Shown: one piece after another, positions 18,009 through 29,267 of the stretch
How positions within the stretch are numbered: position 1 is the stretch's first letter
How the letters are laid out: every line of letters begins with the position of its first letter
Assembly (NCBI RefSeq): GCF_003115845.1
Contig: NZ_KZ819030.1
Location: forward strand, 124,001-188,000
Direction of reading: 5' to 3'
DNA length: 64,000 nucleotides
DNA from: Brenneria roseae subsp. roseae
Lineage (GTDB): Bacteria; Pseudomonadota; Gammaproteobacteria; Enterobacterales; Enterobacteriaceae
Notes under the pieces: model-generated
Databases searched by the model: none
Told to the model about the DNA's origin: nothing
Seen by the model: the letters and a program-made list of their open reading frames with translations, nothing else
Program-made: the position numbers and the translations under genes

Positions 18009-18209
18009 ATGCTTAAATTATTAAAAAAAACACTTTCCTTTCTATTTAAAAACCTTATATTTGCTCTTTTTAGCATATGTTTTTTTTGGATCCTTTATAT
18101 TTTATTTGTTGGGTATGCTCCGTGGAGTGAAAAAATAGTTCATCTCATTATAGCTATTGTAGTTTTCATTGGATTAGGAAAATTATTTACATGGCTTGAT
18201 GAAAAATAA
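18009..18209 (+). CDS. Unknown 66-residue membrane protein
   Basis: Not recognised. It starts one base after the stop of the 210-residue gene (ATG at 18009); a frame extension upstream overlaps that gene and is unlikely. The sequence has a basic amphipathic start (MLKLLKKTLSFLFKN), one hydrophobic span (about 17-38), a short loop (APWSEK) and a second span (about 45-60), then a charged end. It is a probable two-helix inner membrane protein with AT-rich codons. The size and coupling to the preceding gene resemble an immunity or anti-toxin partner, but there is no sequence proof. Confidence 0.55.
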   Translation: MLKLLKKTLSFLFKNLIFALFSICFFWILYILFVGYAPWSEKIVHLIIAIVVFIGLGKLFTWLDEK

Positions 18210-18234
18210 ATGCAGGGTTTCCCCTGCACACTAT

Positions 18235-18459
18235 TTAGTTCATGAATTTAGTCATTTCCCATAACGCATAACCAGATGTTCCGGCTTTATGATGCGTCCA
18301 TGTAACGTCTTTATATCTGACAGAGATATGTTCCAGTATCAACCCAGCCCCATCATCTATGATATTCGGCATGACGAGATTGATATCTGAGATAAGTCCA
18401 TCATTGATCTGAATTGAGAAAAACTTCTCTTGCTTGTTTTTTCCCTTAAGCGCACTCAC
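18235..18459 (-). pseudogene. C-terminal remnant of a type VI secretion Hcp protein
   Basis: The 74-residue frame matches the C-terminal half of enterobacterial Hcp tube proteins of the Hcp-with-extension type: KNKQEKFFSIQINDGLI (beta strand after the central loop), ISVRYKDVTWTHHKAGTSGYALWE (final strands), then a short MTKFMN tail. The first half of an Hcp (about 80 residues) is absent. Upstream lies 158 bp of unrelated sequence and then rimO. There is no proper start codon context, and no other T6SS gene is in the window. It is most likely a truncated orphan hcp. It converges on the two unknown genes at 17375-18209. Confidence 0.72.
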
Positions 18460-18617
18460 AACGAGTTATAATCCATTTGGGCGGGCGAATGTCCCCCTCC
18501 TCGCACTTGTCCTCCCGTCATCCTGAGGTTCAAAAAACCAACGGATGTAGCTGTATAGTTTAGTCACAGGTATACTCCTACCGTTTTTAATCGTTAAAAT
18601 ACTGGATTGTTCAAAAA

Positions 18618-19925
18618 ATGCCAAAGATTGGATTTGTTTCCCTCGGTTGCCCGAAGAACCTGGTGGATTCCGAGAGGATCCTGACCGAATTACGTACTGA
18701 AGGTTATCAGGTCGTTCCACGCTATAATGATGCCGAGTTGGTGATCGTCAATACTTGTGGTTTTATTGACAGTGCGGTGCAGGAATCACTGGAGGCCATT
18801 GGCGAAGCGCTGAACGAAAACGGCAAGGTAATTGTTACCGGCTGCCTGGGCGCCAAAGAAAACCAAATCCGCGAAGTACACCCAAAAGTTCTGGAGATTA
18901 CCGGTCCTCACAGTTATGAGCAGGTGTTGTCACACGTGCATCAATACGTGCCCAAACCCGAGCATAACCCGTTTACCAGCCTGATCCCGGCGCAGGGGGT
19001 GAAGCTGACACCACGTCATTACGCCTACCTGAAGATTTCTGAAGGCTGCAACCATCGCTGCACCTTCTGTATCATTCCGTCTATGCGCGGCGACCTGGAC
19101 AGCCGCCCGATCGGTTCCGTACTGGATGAAGCAAAACGTCTGGTCGATGCCGGCGTAAAAGAGCTGTTGGTTATTTCCCAGGATACCTCCGCTTACGGTG
19201 CCGATGTGAAGCAACGTACCGGTTTCTGGAACGGGCAACCGGTGAAAACCAGCATGGTGAGCCTGTGTGAGCAACTGTCTTCATTGGGGATATGGGTGCG
19301 TCTGCACTATGTTTATCCTTACCCGCATGTAGATGATGTGATTCCGCTGATGGCCGAAGGGAAAATCCTGCCGTATCTGGATATCCCGCTGCAACATGCC
19401 AGTCCGCGTATTCTGAAACTGATGAAACGCCCCGGCGCGGTTGAAAGAACGCTGGAGCGCATCAAACGCTGGCGGGAAATTTGCCCGGATCTGACGCTGC
19501 GTTCCACCTTCATCGTCGGTTTTCCCGGCGAAACTGAAGAAGACTTCCAGATATTGTTGGATTTCCTGAGGGAAGCCAAGCTGGATCGCGTCGGCTGCTT
19601 CAAATACAGCCCGGTGGAAGGCGCAACCGCGAATCAGCTACCGGATCAGGTGCCGGAAGACGTTAAAGAAGAACGTTACCATCGCTTCATGCAGCTGCAA
19701 CAAAGCATTTCCGCCCAGCGTCTGCAAGACAAAATTGGTCGCGAACTGTTGGTTTTGATCGACGAAATCGATGAAGAAGGCGCGATCGGACGCAGCATGG
19801 CCGATGCCCCGGAAATCGACGGCGCGGTCTATCTGAATGGGGAAACCGGTGTCAATGTGGGTGACGTCGTGAAAGTAAAAATCGAACACGCTGACGAATA
19901 CGACCTATGGGGTAGTCGGCTTTAA
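18618..19925 (+). CDS. rimO: Ribosomal protein S12 methylthiotransferase RimO
   Basis: Radical-SAM enzyme that adds a methylthio group to Asp88 of ribosomal protein S12. The 435 residues contain the N-terminal MTTase cluster cysteines (C11, C47, C76), the radical-SAM triad C144-x3-C148-x2-C151 (GCNHRCTFC), and a C-terminal TRAM domain (about 370-435). The N-terminus is six residues shorter than in E. coli; an upstream in-frame stop rules out an ATG extension. The Shine-Dalgarno is weak. A strong terminator follows at 19945. Confidence 0.96.
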   Translation: MPKIGFVSLGCPKNLVDSERILTELRTEGYQVVPRYNDAELVIVNTCGFIDSAVQESLEAIGEALNENGKVIVTGCLGAKENQIREVHPKVLEITGPHSYEQVLSHVHQYVPKPEHNPFTSLIPAQGVKLTPRHYAYLKISEGCNHRCTFCIIPSMRGDLDSRPIGSVLDEAKRLVDAGVKELLVISQDTSAYGADVKQRTGFWNGQPVKTSMVSLCEQLSSLGIWVRLHYVYPYPHVDDVIPLMAEGKILPYLDIPLQHASPRILKLMKRPGAVERTLERIKRWREICPDLTLRSTFIVGFPGETEEDFQILLDFLREAKLDRVGCFKYSPVEGATANQLPDQVPEDVKEERYHRFMQLQQSISAQRLQDKIGRELLVLIDEIDEEGAIGRSMADAPEIDGAVYLNGETGVNVGDVVKVKIEHADEYDLWGSRL

Positions 19926-19944
19926 CCGATACTCCAGCCATCAT

Positions 19945-19979
19945 CCGGTCGCTTGATGATTCAAACGACCGGCATTTTT
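19945..19979 (+). terminator. Terminator of rimO
   Basis: A perfect 7-bp stem CCGGTCG/CGACCGG (19945-19951 with 19966-19972) is followed by CATTTTT. Confidence 0.85.
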
Positions 19980-20105
19980 GTCCCGCCATTTGTGCATCAT
20001 CGTTGAAAAATCAATCAATAGACGCCGCCCGTGCTGCCTGCGCCTTGCTTCCCCCTTTCAGGTAAAGTAGCCTTGGGATATGACTATCCCAATAGCCTTG
20101 CCTGA

Positions 20106-20885
<780 letters not shown>

Positions 20886-20923
20886 CCAAAGTCCATTTAC
20901 ACATCTTCCACCGGCAACTTTCG

Positions 20924-22084
20924 CTATGCCGTCCGGGCAATGATAGCGGTGAGTTTGCGCCAGAGCCATTCAATCGGCCCCTGCTGAAAATAACGTAACC
21001 AATAGTGGGAAAAAACAAGATTCACCACCCAAATGCATGGAACGATAGCCACCAGCTGCAAACGGTCGAAATGCATAAAGAAGCCCAGGTGATTAAACAG
21101 CGCGGTACACAAGAGGGTTTGCAGCAAATAGTTGGTCAGCGCCATGCGGCCAATATCACGAATCCAATACGTTATGCGCCACTGACACAGCGACGGCCAA
21201 AAGCCATAGCACAGAGCGAGATAACCAACCGCCTGTAACGGCGCGCTTAGCTCCCGAGGGATTTGCAGCAGCAGGCCGCTCCACTGATATTCCCACTGCA
21301 CCAGCCACTGCGCGACCACGCCGATACTGTTGATCGCTAACGCCAGAGGAATAAGCCACAGCGCGACTTTACGGTAATGGTTCTGGCTGAATTCCCCTTT
21401 CAACCAGCCGCTGCGCATCAACCCGGCGCCCAACAACATCGAACCGGCCAGCAGCCAGCCATACTGTACGCCTAACGACAGGAGACTTTCCGTCAGTAAA
21501 CCGACCCGATTACTCCAGGCTTCCGCGCCTCCCGACGTTTGCCAATAAACCTCATAAGCGATATCGGCCGCGCTGGGCAGCCAGAAACGCCCCGGCTGCA
21601 GGCTGAGCAATTGACTTAGTACAAACAGAATACCAATGCCGGCCAGATACATGACAGCACCGGTGCGCAGTAAAGCGCGACTGTCATCAGCAAGGCGGAT
21701 CATGCCGTAACACACCAATCCTATCAGGCCATAATCCAGCAGAATATCGCCATCCCAGAAGAAAATAGAATGTGCCAGCCCAATCAGCATCAGCCAGAAA
21801 AGCCGGGCATGGACCCAACGTTTTCCGCGCGGCAATAGCAACTGTAAGCCCGCCCCAAACAGAATGGAAAACAGGGTCAAAAATTTTGCCTGCACCAGAA
21901 GATCCATCACCGCCCATGTCCAGACATCGCTCAGGGAAGGCAGTCCGCGATAGGCCGGGTTAAGGTAAGCCGCTTTAGGCAAACCAAATGCCGTGATGTT
22001 GAGTAACAGAATGCCGAGTACGGCAACGCCCCGGGCGAAATCCAGCGTGGCAATGCGTGATGGCAGCATGGGTTGAGAAGGCAT
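20924..22084 (-). CDS. yeiB: DUF418 membrane protein YeiB
   Basis: Polytopic inner membrane protein of unknown function, 386 residues. The N-terminal ATLDFARGVAVLGILLLNITAFGLPKAAYLNPAYRG is diagnostic of YeiB, as is the C-terminal DUF418 region IGRMALTNYLLQTLLCTALFNHLGFF followed by SHYWLRYFQQGPIEWLWRKLT. There are about ten hydrophobic segments. DUF418 proteins resemble acyltransferase-3 membrane domains, but no reaction is established. In E. coli it follows folE directly; here a 230-bp gap separates them. Confidence 0.92.
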   Translation of the reverse strand: MPSQPMLPSRIATLDFARGVAVLGILLLNITAFGLPKAAYLNPAYRGLPSLSDVWTWAVMDLLVQAKFLTLFSILFGAGLQLLLPRGKRWVHARLFWLMLIGLAHSIFFWDGDILLDYGLIGLVCYGMIRLADDSRALLRTGAVMYLAGIGILFVLSQLLSLQPGRFWLPSAADIAYEVYWQTSGGAEAWSNRVGLLTESLLSLGVQYGWLLAGSMLLGAGLMRSGWLKGEFSQNHYRKVALWLIPLALAINSIGVVAQWLVQWEYQWSGLLLQIPRELSAPLQAVGYLALCYGFWPSLCQWRITYWIRDIGRMALTNYLLQTLLCTALFNHLGFFMHFDRLQLVAIVPCIWVVNLVFSHYWLRYFQQGPIEWLWRKLTAIIARTA

Positions 22085-22314
22085 AGCGCTTATGTCGTTA
22101 AATCACCGGAATATCGATTGTATTAACAGAACGCCAGAAATCATACGCATTTTCTGCATATTCGACCGATTTCTCGCCGGCAAAAATATCCGTATGCCTA
22201 TCAGATAGCCAGACTCAGAGAATGCCCGGTAAAGAAAATATTAAAGCAGCGGGGGATTAGAATGAAATAAACGCGGGATATGCCGTCCCAGCGTTTATTC
22301 CAGAAGACGCGCGA

Positions 22315-22977
22315 TCAGTTGTGGTGACGTACCGCGCGCAGAAACTCCTGACGGGTATTCTGACTGGATTTGAACAATCCGCCCAGTGATGTCGTGGTCG
22401 TGGCGCTGGTGGCATCACGAATGCCCCGGGCCTTGACACAATAATGAACGGCATCGATCGAAACAGCCACATTACTGGTGCCCAGCAATGTTTGCAGCGC
22501 AATCAGGATCTGCTGCGTCAGACGCTCCTGAACCTGAGGCCGCTGTGAGAAAAACTGTACAATGCGGTTAATCTTCGATAAACCAATCACACCGTCTTTC
22601 GGAATATAAGCGACGGTCGCTTTGCCATCAATCATCACGAAATGGTGTTCACAGGTGCTGGTCAATGTGATGTCACGCACGGTGACCATCTCATCCACCT
22701 TCATTTTGTTTTCAATGATGGTAATTTTCGGGAAGTTGGCATAATCCAAACCGGAGAATATTTCATCGACATACATTTTAGCAATGCGATGCGGTGTCTC
22801 TGCCAGACTGTCATCCTCTAAATCGAGGCTTAACAGATTCATGATTTCCGTCATATGTTCGGTAATACGCTGTTTACGCGTTTCCCGATCCAATAATTGT
22901 CCACGCAGCGGCGTTTCAAGACCACGCGCCATCAGCGCCTCGTGCACCAAGACGGCTTCTTTACTCAATGATGACAT
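22315..22977 (-). CDS. folE: GTP cyclohydrolase I
   Basis: Zinc enzyme that converts GTP to 7,8-dihydroneopterin triphosphate, the first step of folate synthesis; cytosolic homodecamer. The 220 residues include [35 protein letters not shown] (zinc ligand Cys and substrate-binding His pair), then [12 protein letters not shown] and [18 protein letters not shown] (second zinc Cys). AGGAG lies seven bases before the ATG at 22977. Its position beside yeiB matches E. coli. Confidence 0.97.
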   Translation of the reverse strand: MSSLSKEAVLVHEALMARGLETPLRGQLLDRETRKQRITEHMTEIMNLLSLDLEDDSLAETPHRIAKMYVDEIFSGLDYANFPKITIIENKMKVDEMVTVRDITLTSTCEHHFVMIDGKATVAYIPKDGVIGLSKINRIVQFFSQRPQVQERLTQQILIALQTLLGTSNVAVSIDAVHYCVKARGIRDATSATTTTSLGGLFKSSQNTRQEFLRAVRHHN

Positions 22978-23192
22978 TATTATTCTCCTGCAGGTGTTAC
23001 TTAGAACCGATCTCGTTAGGTGCTCGGACGACTATCAGAATCAATTCCTATAGTGGCGTTGTTGGTCCAGCCCAAACGCCGTCAACACTGTAGTTGAGAG
23101 AGAAACGATTATCCAGTGATTGTATGTCATGATTGTTGAAATAGATTCAGGTTATCATCCGGGACGGGTTCGCCTGATACCAGTTTCGCTAC

Positions 23193-23226
23193 GAACAACA
23201 AAGGCACTGAGCCTGCGCCCAGTGCC
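23193..23226 (-). terminator. Terminator of the chemoreceptor gene
   Basis: On the minus strand a 7-bp stem GGCACTG/CAGTGCC (23220-23226 with 23203-23209) is followed by TTTGTTGTTCG, 44 bases past the stop of the chemoreceptor gene. Confidence 0.65.
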
Positions 23227-23269
23227 TCCCCGATTCCGATTTAATGGATGATGTTCACCATCGGCTTAA

Positions 23270-24961
23270 TCAGAATGTTTCCCAGTTAGCATTGTCATTC
23301 TTACTTTTCTTGCTGCTGCCCGTTCCGACCCCCAGCAGCGCCGGTTTCAACGTTGGCGCAGGTTTACCTGGCTGTTGGATTTCACTATGTTGGCGTTTTT
23401 CGCCAGCGGCAAGTTGGAAGACGGAGACCGCTTCGGTCAACTGACGGACCTGATCTTCCAGAGACGCCGCTGCCGCAGCAGATTCCTGAACCAGAGAAGC
23501 ATTCTGTTGCGTCACCCCGTCCATTTCCGTCACCGCCTGACCAATCTGGCTGATACCGCGACTCTGTTCATCCGACGCCGACGCAATTTCACCCATCAAG
23601 TCATTCACTCGCGTAATGGCAATAATGATGGACTCCATTGCTTCGCCGGTTTGCGTAACCTGGTGTGACCCCACATTGACACGCTCAACCGACTCGGCAA
23701 TCAATCCTTCAATCTCTTTGGCCGCTTGCGCACTGCGCTGCGCCAGATTACGGACTTCCCCGGCGACAACGGCAAAACCGCGCCCTTGTTCACCTGCTCT
23801 TGCCGCTTCAACTGCTGCGTTCAACGCCAGAATGTTGGTCTGGAAAGCGATGCCGTTAATGACGTTGGTAATATCCGCGATTTTTTTAGAACTGGTGGTA
23901 ATACTTGCCATCGTTTCCACCACCTCGGTCGTGACCTCTCCTCCTTTCTTCGCTGCAATCGAGGCATCCTGAGCCAGTTTGCTTGCCTGATGCACATTTT
24001 CGGCGTTTTGTTTCACGGTTGCCCCCAACTGCTCCATGCTGGCCGCCGTTTGTTCCAACGCCGCCGCTTGTTGCTCGGTACGGGCCGACAGATCGTTGTT
24101 ACCACTTCTGATTTCACTCGCGCCCTGATAAATGGAACCGGAGCTATCGCGGATGGTGGTGACCGTGTTGATCAGACTTCTTTGCATGTCTTTCAAATAG
24201 GGAATCAGTTGGCCAGCGCAGTTCCGACCGAACTCTTCCAGCGGATATCCCAGTTGACCGTCGGCCAATACCTGGAAATGTCCCTTGATCATATTCAGCG
24301 GTTTGACCAAATAGTTAACCAGGTAACGGTCTGTAAGCAGCAGAATCAGTAACCCAATCACCGCCGCAGCCAGCAGGATGTTTTTATTCCAATTGACTAA
24401 TGCATACACCTGGGATAGCGATGCGCCGGAAAACACGATCGCACTTTCCTGATATTTATCCATTTTGTCGCCGAATGCGATACTCAGAACAGGATAAACG
24501 TCCCGGAAGAGATGCCGAAATTCATCAGGACGATTATCGCGAACCGCGACAAGCAACGGTTTTAACCCGTCATCAATCACCTGTGCCCAGGCTTTTTCCA
24601 TGTTTTCGACGGTGGCCTTATCAATGCCGCCATGATCGGCCGTTTTAAATTCCACCAGCCTATCCGAAGTATCTTTTATCCCCGCTTCCGCGGAGGCAAG
24701 CCACTTCCCAACCTCGGCCGTTTCGCCAGTCTGGGTATAATCCATTGCCCGAACCAAACGGATCGCGGCACGAAAATATTGATCATTACCATCGGCTAAC
24801 GTGTTAGCGTTCTTTTTCTGTACCTCCCCAGATTCTAATAATCTTGTCATTTCACTCAGCGACGATGACATATAGAAGGATACGCCTCCCCACAAGAGTA
24901 AGAATATTCCCAATATTGTTAAAAGCATGGCCCTGATGGTGATATTTTTTAAAAAGTTCAC
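23270..24961 (-). CDS. Methyl-accepting chemotaxis protein (Tar/Trg type)
   Basis: Inner membrane chemoreceptor. It has a basic start, TM1 (about 10-30), a periplasmic four-helix ligand domain (about 31-190), TM2 (about 191-212), a HAMP region and a long cytoplasmic coiled-coil with the conserved tip IAFQTNILALNAAVEAARAGEQGRGFAVVAGEVRNLAQRSA. The C-terminus ends NWETF, the pentapeptide that tethers CheR and CheB. The GTG start at 24961 has AGGAG seven bases upstream. A sigma-28 promoter lies about 200 bp upstream. The ligand is not predictable; such receptors are numerous in soft-rot enterobacteria. Confidence 0.93.
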   Translation of the reverse strand: MNFLKNITIRAMLLTILGIFLLLWGGVSFYMSSSLSEMTRLLESGEVQKKNANTLADGNDQYFRAAIRLVRAMDYTQTGETAEVGKWLASAEAGIKDTSDRLVEFKTADHGGIDKATVENMEKAWAQVIDDGLKPLLVAVRDNRPDEFRHLFRDVYPVLSIAFGDKMDKYQESAIVFSGASLSQVYALVNWNKNILLAAAVIGLLILLLTDRYLVNYLVKPLNMIKGHFQVLADGQLGYPLEEFGRNCAGQLIPYLKDMQRSLINTVTTIRDSSGSIYQGASEIRSGNNDLSARTEQQAAALEQTAASMEQLGATVKQNAENVHQASKLAQDASIAAKKGGEVTTEVVETMASITTSSKKIADITNVINGIAFQTNILALNAAVEAARAGEQGRGFAVVAGEVRNLAQRSAQAAKEIEGLIAESVERVNVGSHQVTQTGEAMESIIIAITRVNDLMGEIASASDEQSRGISQIGQAVTEMDGVTQQNASLVQESAAAAASLEDQVRQLTEAVSVFQLAAGEKRQHSEIQQPGKPAPTLKPALLGVGTGSSKKSKNDNANWETF

Positions 24962-25157
24962 AGCAGACTCCTATAAATTATTTAGCGATTTTCATATGCG
25001 TTTTTTTAAACCTGAGTGCACACTTTTTATTGAAAACCGACTGGCATTGCATAATTCCATGATGAGTGAATAACCTCACCGGTTTAAATACCTCCCTTTG
25101 TGACAGAAAATATACATTTCTTACACAATTGGCACACTTCTCTGTTACGCATCTATA

Positions 25158-25184
25158 TTATCGGCCAACAAAGCCGGTACTTTA
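25158..25184 (-). promoter_or_regulatory. Flagellar sigma-28 (FliA) promoter
   Basis: On the minus strand, TAAAGTAC (25184-25177), an 11-bp spacer and GCCGATAA (25165-25158) match the FliA consensus TAAAGTTT-N11-GCCGATAA at 14 of 16 positions with exact spacing. It points at the chemoreceptor gene and implies a 5' leader of nearly 190 nt. Confidence 0.85.
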
Positions 25185-25809
25185 CTTATTTTGATCACTA
25201 AATACGATAGAAGAAGACATAACAATAGCCAGTAGCTATTGCTTGATGGCAGTCATTCGGCTTCTATGTAACTAATTATTTTGCCTATTTATTTTTAACT
25301 ATGCCTATCTGCGCCTTCTAACTTATTCGACATGCATTTTTCTGGGAAAATTCTTATATTGCGTCGCGTACGAAAATGACCTCATGGAAGCGAAGAATCC
25401 TCCCCGTTTTTCTTTTTTGTTTGTAAAAAAACGTCTATCAAATAGATAGGCAACTATTAATAATCAATGCCATCATCGTTAATTTACAGCGTTATTATTT
25501 CCATGCCGCAATAAACACATGCTCCTGACGCCAGCGGAAACAGCGCTTCCACTTATCGTCAATGACAATATTCAGAATAGATGATTCCGTTCTTCAATTT
25601 TTATTAAACGTCCTCACAGGAGGCTTAATATTAAATATCAAAACTTAAACCAGGATTAAACCAAAATTGTTTCTATTAATTTCATTGATAGGCAAAAACA
25701 AAATAATTTATGTATATGATTTTATTGTATTTTTAATAAAAAAGAAATTCATGAAATGACTTGCTATAATCGCTTTTTCCTTTTCCCATCGGTTGATTAA
25801 TGAAAAAGG
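25185..25809. other. AT-rich non-coding stretch
   Basis: There is no supported gene in these 625 bp. Visible structure is a 7-bp inverted repeat CAATAGC/GCTATTG (25223-25241) and an extended -10 promoter motif TGCTATAAT (25762-25770) on the plus strand. The latter would transcribe antisense into the 3' end of the MFS gene. Confidence 0.4.
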
Positions 25810-26952
25810 TTACTCCCTATCGTTCCGCTTTGTTTGCCAGACTAATGCCCCCGCCATAACCAGTCCGACGCAGGCAATATACAACGCAGGCTCAAGACGG
25901 TGCGTTAATGCAGCAGATATCGACGAAACCAATGGCCCAACCAATTGCCCAATGGCATAGCCCGTCGTCAGTAACCCCGCCATATAGCGCACATGCTGCG
26001 GCGCCAGTTCACGGCCATATTGTAATGCCAGTTGTACAACGCTCAGAAATCCACCGCCCGTAAGCAATGAGGCGATGATCAAACCACTGATATCGGAAAA
26101 GCTGACCGCGCACAACACGCCGATAGCCTGCGCCCACAGCGTCAACGCCAGACGTTGATGCGTCGTCGAAACCTGACGGGTGGCAATGCCAATCACAATG
26201 CCTAATACCGCCGCGCCGCCAAAAAGCGGCCAGACAAACTGTGCAAACAGGCTGCCGGGAAAGCGCTGAGCCGCCATCTGTGAAAGAAAGGTCGCGGGTA
26301 AGATATAGCCAAATCCTGCCAGGCTGTAGCTCCAGACCAAACGCTTTAATCGCGGTGTCAACGTCAACGGTTCGACAGGCATCGCCTGTCGGGCTGATTT
26401 CCCGCCACGCGGCAAATTACCACTCACGGCACTGACGACGATGAGCGCCAGTGCGCCATAAACCAGCCAGGCCTGTGACGCACTCAATGCCAGCCCGTGA
26501 GCACCAACCGCCAGCATGCCGCTGATAAATATCCCCACGCCCGGGCCAGCGAAGACCGCGGCACTGAGAGCAGGCCGACCATAATGTGCCAGACTTTCGT
26601 TCGTCCATGCCGCAACCAGCACCATCGCCCAGCCACTCGCCCACCCGATCAGAAAACGAATCAGGCTGTGCCACCAGACATCGTCAACGGCCGCGGACAG
26701 CAATGTCAAAAACACGGCGCCCCATACTCCGCCCCACAACCGTAGCGTGATTCGGGTTTTTGCCCGCATGGCATCAAAGGCACCTGCCAGATATCCCAGA
26801 TAATTTAACGCCGCTACGATGCCGGCACTGGTAAGCGTCAACTGATGTTCAGCTATCATTAATGGTACTTGTGGCGTGAAAGCAAAACGTCCGATGCCCA
26901 TCGCAACGGCCAACATCAAAAATCCGCTTAACGCTATTCTTAAAGCCATCAC
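25810..26952 (-). CDS. YbfB/YjiJ-family MFS transporter
   Basis: Inner membrane major-facilitator protein, 380 residues, with about 12 hydrophobic segments. The N-terminal ALRIALSGFLMLAVAMGIGRFAFTPQVPLM is the family signature (GxGRFAxTP). GYLAGAF and ASGWAMVLVAAW follow. No substrate is known for the family. It is transcribed divergently from a LysR regulator with a 102-bp gap; such pairs usually mean the regulator controls the transporter. The second codon is also ATG and could be the start. It has no counterpart at this locus in E. coli. Confidence 0.82.
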   Translation of the reverse strand: MMALRIALSGFLMLAVAMGIGRFAFTPQVPLMIAEHQLTLTSAGIVAALNYLGYLAGAFDAMRAKTRITLRLWGGVWGAVFLTLLSAAVDDVWWHSLIRFLIGWASGWAMVLVAAWTNESLAHYGRPALSAAVFAGPGVGIFISGMLAVGAHGLALSASQAWLVYGALALIVVSAVSGNLPRGGKSARQAMPVEPLTLTPRLKRLVWSYSLAGFGYILPATFLSQMAAQRFPGSLFAQFVWPLFGGAAVLGIVIGIATRQVSTTHQRLALTLWAQAIGVLCAVSFSDISGLIIASLLTGGGFLSVVQLALQYGRELAPQHVRYMAGLLTTGYAIGQLVGPLVSSISAALTHRLEPALYIACVGLVMAGALVWQTKRNDRE

Positions 26953-27054
26953 TTTCCCTTACGTGTTACATAAAAGTTGCGAACAGAGTGACTTATCGCT
27001 AAACTCACAAAAAGTGAATAATTAAAACAAAGTTAGTCACAAAAAGAGAAAATC

Positions 27055-27921
27055 ATGGACCTGACTCAACTACGCATGTTTTGTCTTGTTGCCGAAACGG
27101 GTTCAGTCGTTCGGGCGGCAGAGCAGTTGCATCGCGTCCCCTCAAACCTGACGACCCGTCTCCGGCAACTTGAGCAGGAGCTGGGAGCCGCTCTCTTTAT
27201 CCGTGAAAAACATCGCTTGCGGTTGTCCCCTATCGGGCACAACTTTCTCTGCTATGCACAACGTATTCTGGCTCTCAGCGAAGAAGCCATCAGCATGACC
27301 CGTACTGGTGAACCCGCCGGTAATTTTGCGTTAGGCTCAATGGAAAGTACGGCCGCGACCCGATTACCGGGCCTGCTTGCGGCCTATCATCAGCGTTATC
27401 CTGGCGTAGCGCTTTCACTGACGACCGGTACATCCGGGGAAATTGTCGATCGGGTTCGCGCCGGAACGCTGGCGGCGGCGTTTGTCGATGGCCCGGTTTC
27501 CTACGATGAACTGAACGGCTGCAAATCATTTCCTGAACATCTGGTGCTGATTTCGGATATCAATCATTCCCCCATCCACCACGCGCAGGATGCCAAAGAC
27601 GACACGTTGTTCACTTTCCCACCACGCTGTTCATACCGTTCTCGTCTGGAAAAATGGTTCAGACAGGATGGAATCACGCTCGGCAACATCATGGAAATCC
27701 AGTCCTATCATGCCATGATTGCCTGTGTTGCCAGCGGAGCCGGATTGGCGCTCATCCCTGCCTCCGTACTTGAATTATTACCCGCTCATGAGCGGGTACA
27801 AAGACATGCGCTGCCCAAAGAAATCGCAGATACCGCCACCTGGTTAATATGGCGGCGTGATGCTTTTGGCCCCAATGTTGAAGCGCTGAAAAAGCTCATC
27901 ATTGAACAATCGTCAACCTGA
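27055..27921 (+). CDS. LysR-type regulator, PtrR/YneJ-like
   Basis: Transcription factor with an N-terminal winged helix-turn-helix (MDLTQLRMFCLVAETGSVVRAAEQLHRVPSNLTTRLRQLE, residues 1-40) and a substrate-binding effector domain (about 90-285). The DNA-binding helix HRVPSNLTTR and the blocks ALGSMESTAATRLP and SYHAMIACVASGAGLALIP closely resemble E. coli YneJ (PtrR). The effector here is unknown. It is divergent from the MFS gene and upstream of frmA, separated from the latter by 76 bp. Either neighbour may be its target. Confidence 0.83.
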   Translation: MDLTQLRMFCLVAETGSVVRAAEQLHRVPSNLTTRLRQLEQELGAALFIREKHRLRLSPIGHNFLCYAQRILALSEEAISMTRTGEPAGNFALGSMESTAATRLPGLLAAYHQRYPGVALSLTTGTSGEIVDRVRAGTLAAAFVDGPVSYDELNGCKSFPEHLVLISDINHSPIHHAQDAKDDTLFTFPPRCSYRSRLEKWFRQDGITLGNIMEIQSYHAMIACVASGAGLALIPASVLELLPAHERVQRHALPKEIADTATWLIWRRDAFGPNVEALKKLIIEQSST

Positions 27922-27985
27922 CATCATGCTTATTGAGATTAATCAATAACCAATTTTAAACGTTTACGCAACATATTGCCGCTAG

Positions 27986-29119
<1,134 letters not shown>

Positions 29120-29267
29120 CGTCGTCATTACCCCTGCCCTGTTGATTTCAAGGTACCGCCATACGCTTTCCCAGTTTCCCCGCCGGATCGGGTGACTGGG
29201 ATAGCCACCCACATACTGGCGACCTGGATGATGAGGGTTATAGCCAATATAAGGAGGCAGCACAAAG

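Noticed and set aside
18466-18720. 84-residue frame antisense to the rimO start, as the missing Hcp N-terminus
   Set aside because: The translation does not resemble the Hcp N-terminal half, and a stop separates it from the Hcp-like frame.
25185-25809. Hidden sRNA in the long gap between the chemoreceptor and MFS genes
   Set aside because: Only an isolated extended -10 motif and a 7-bp dyad are seen; there is no terminator at a plausible distance.
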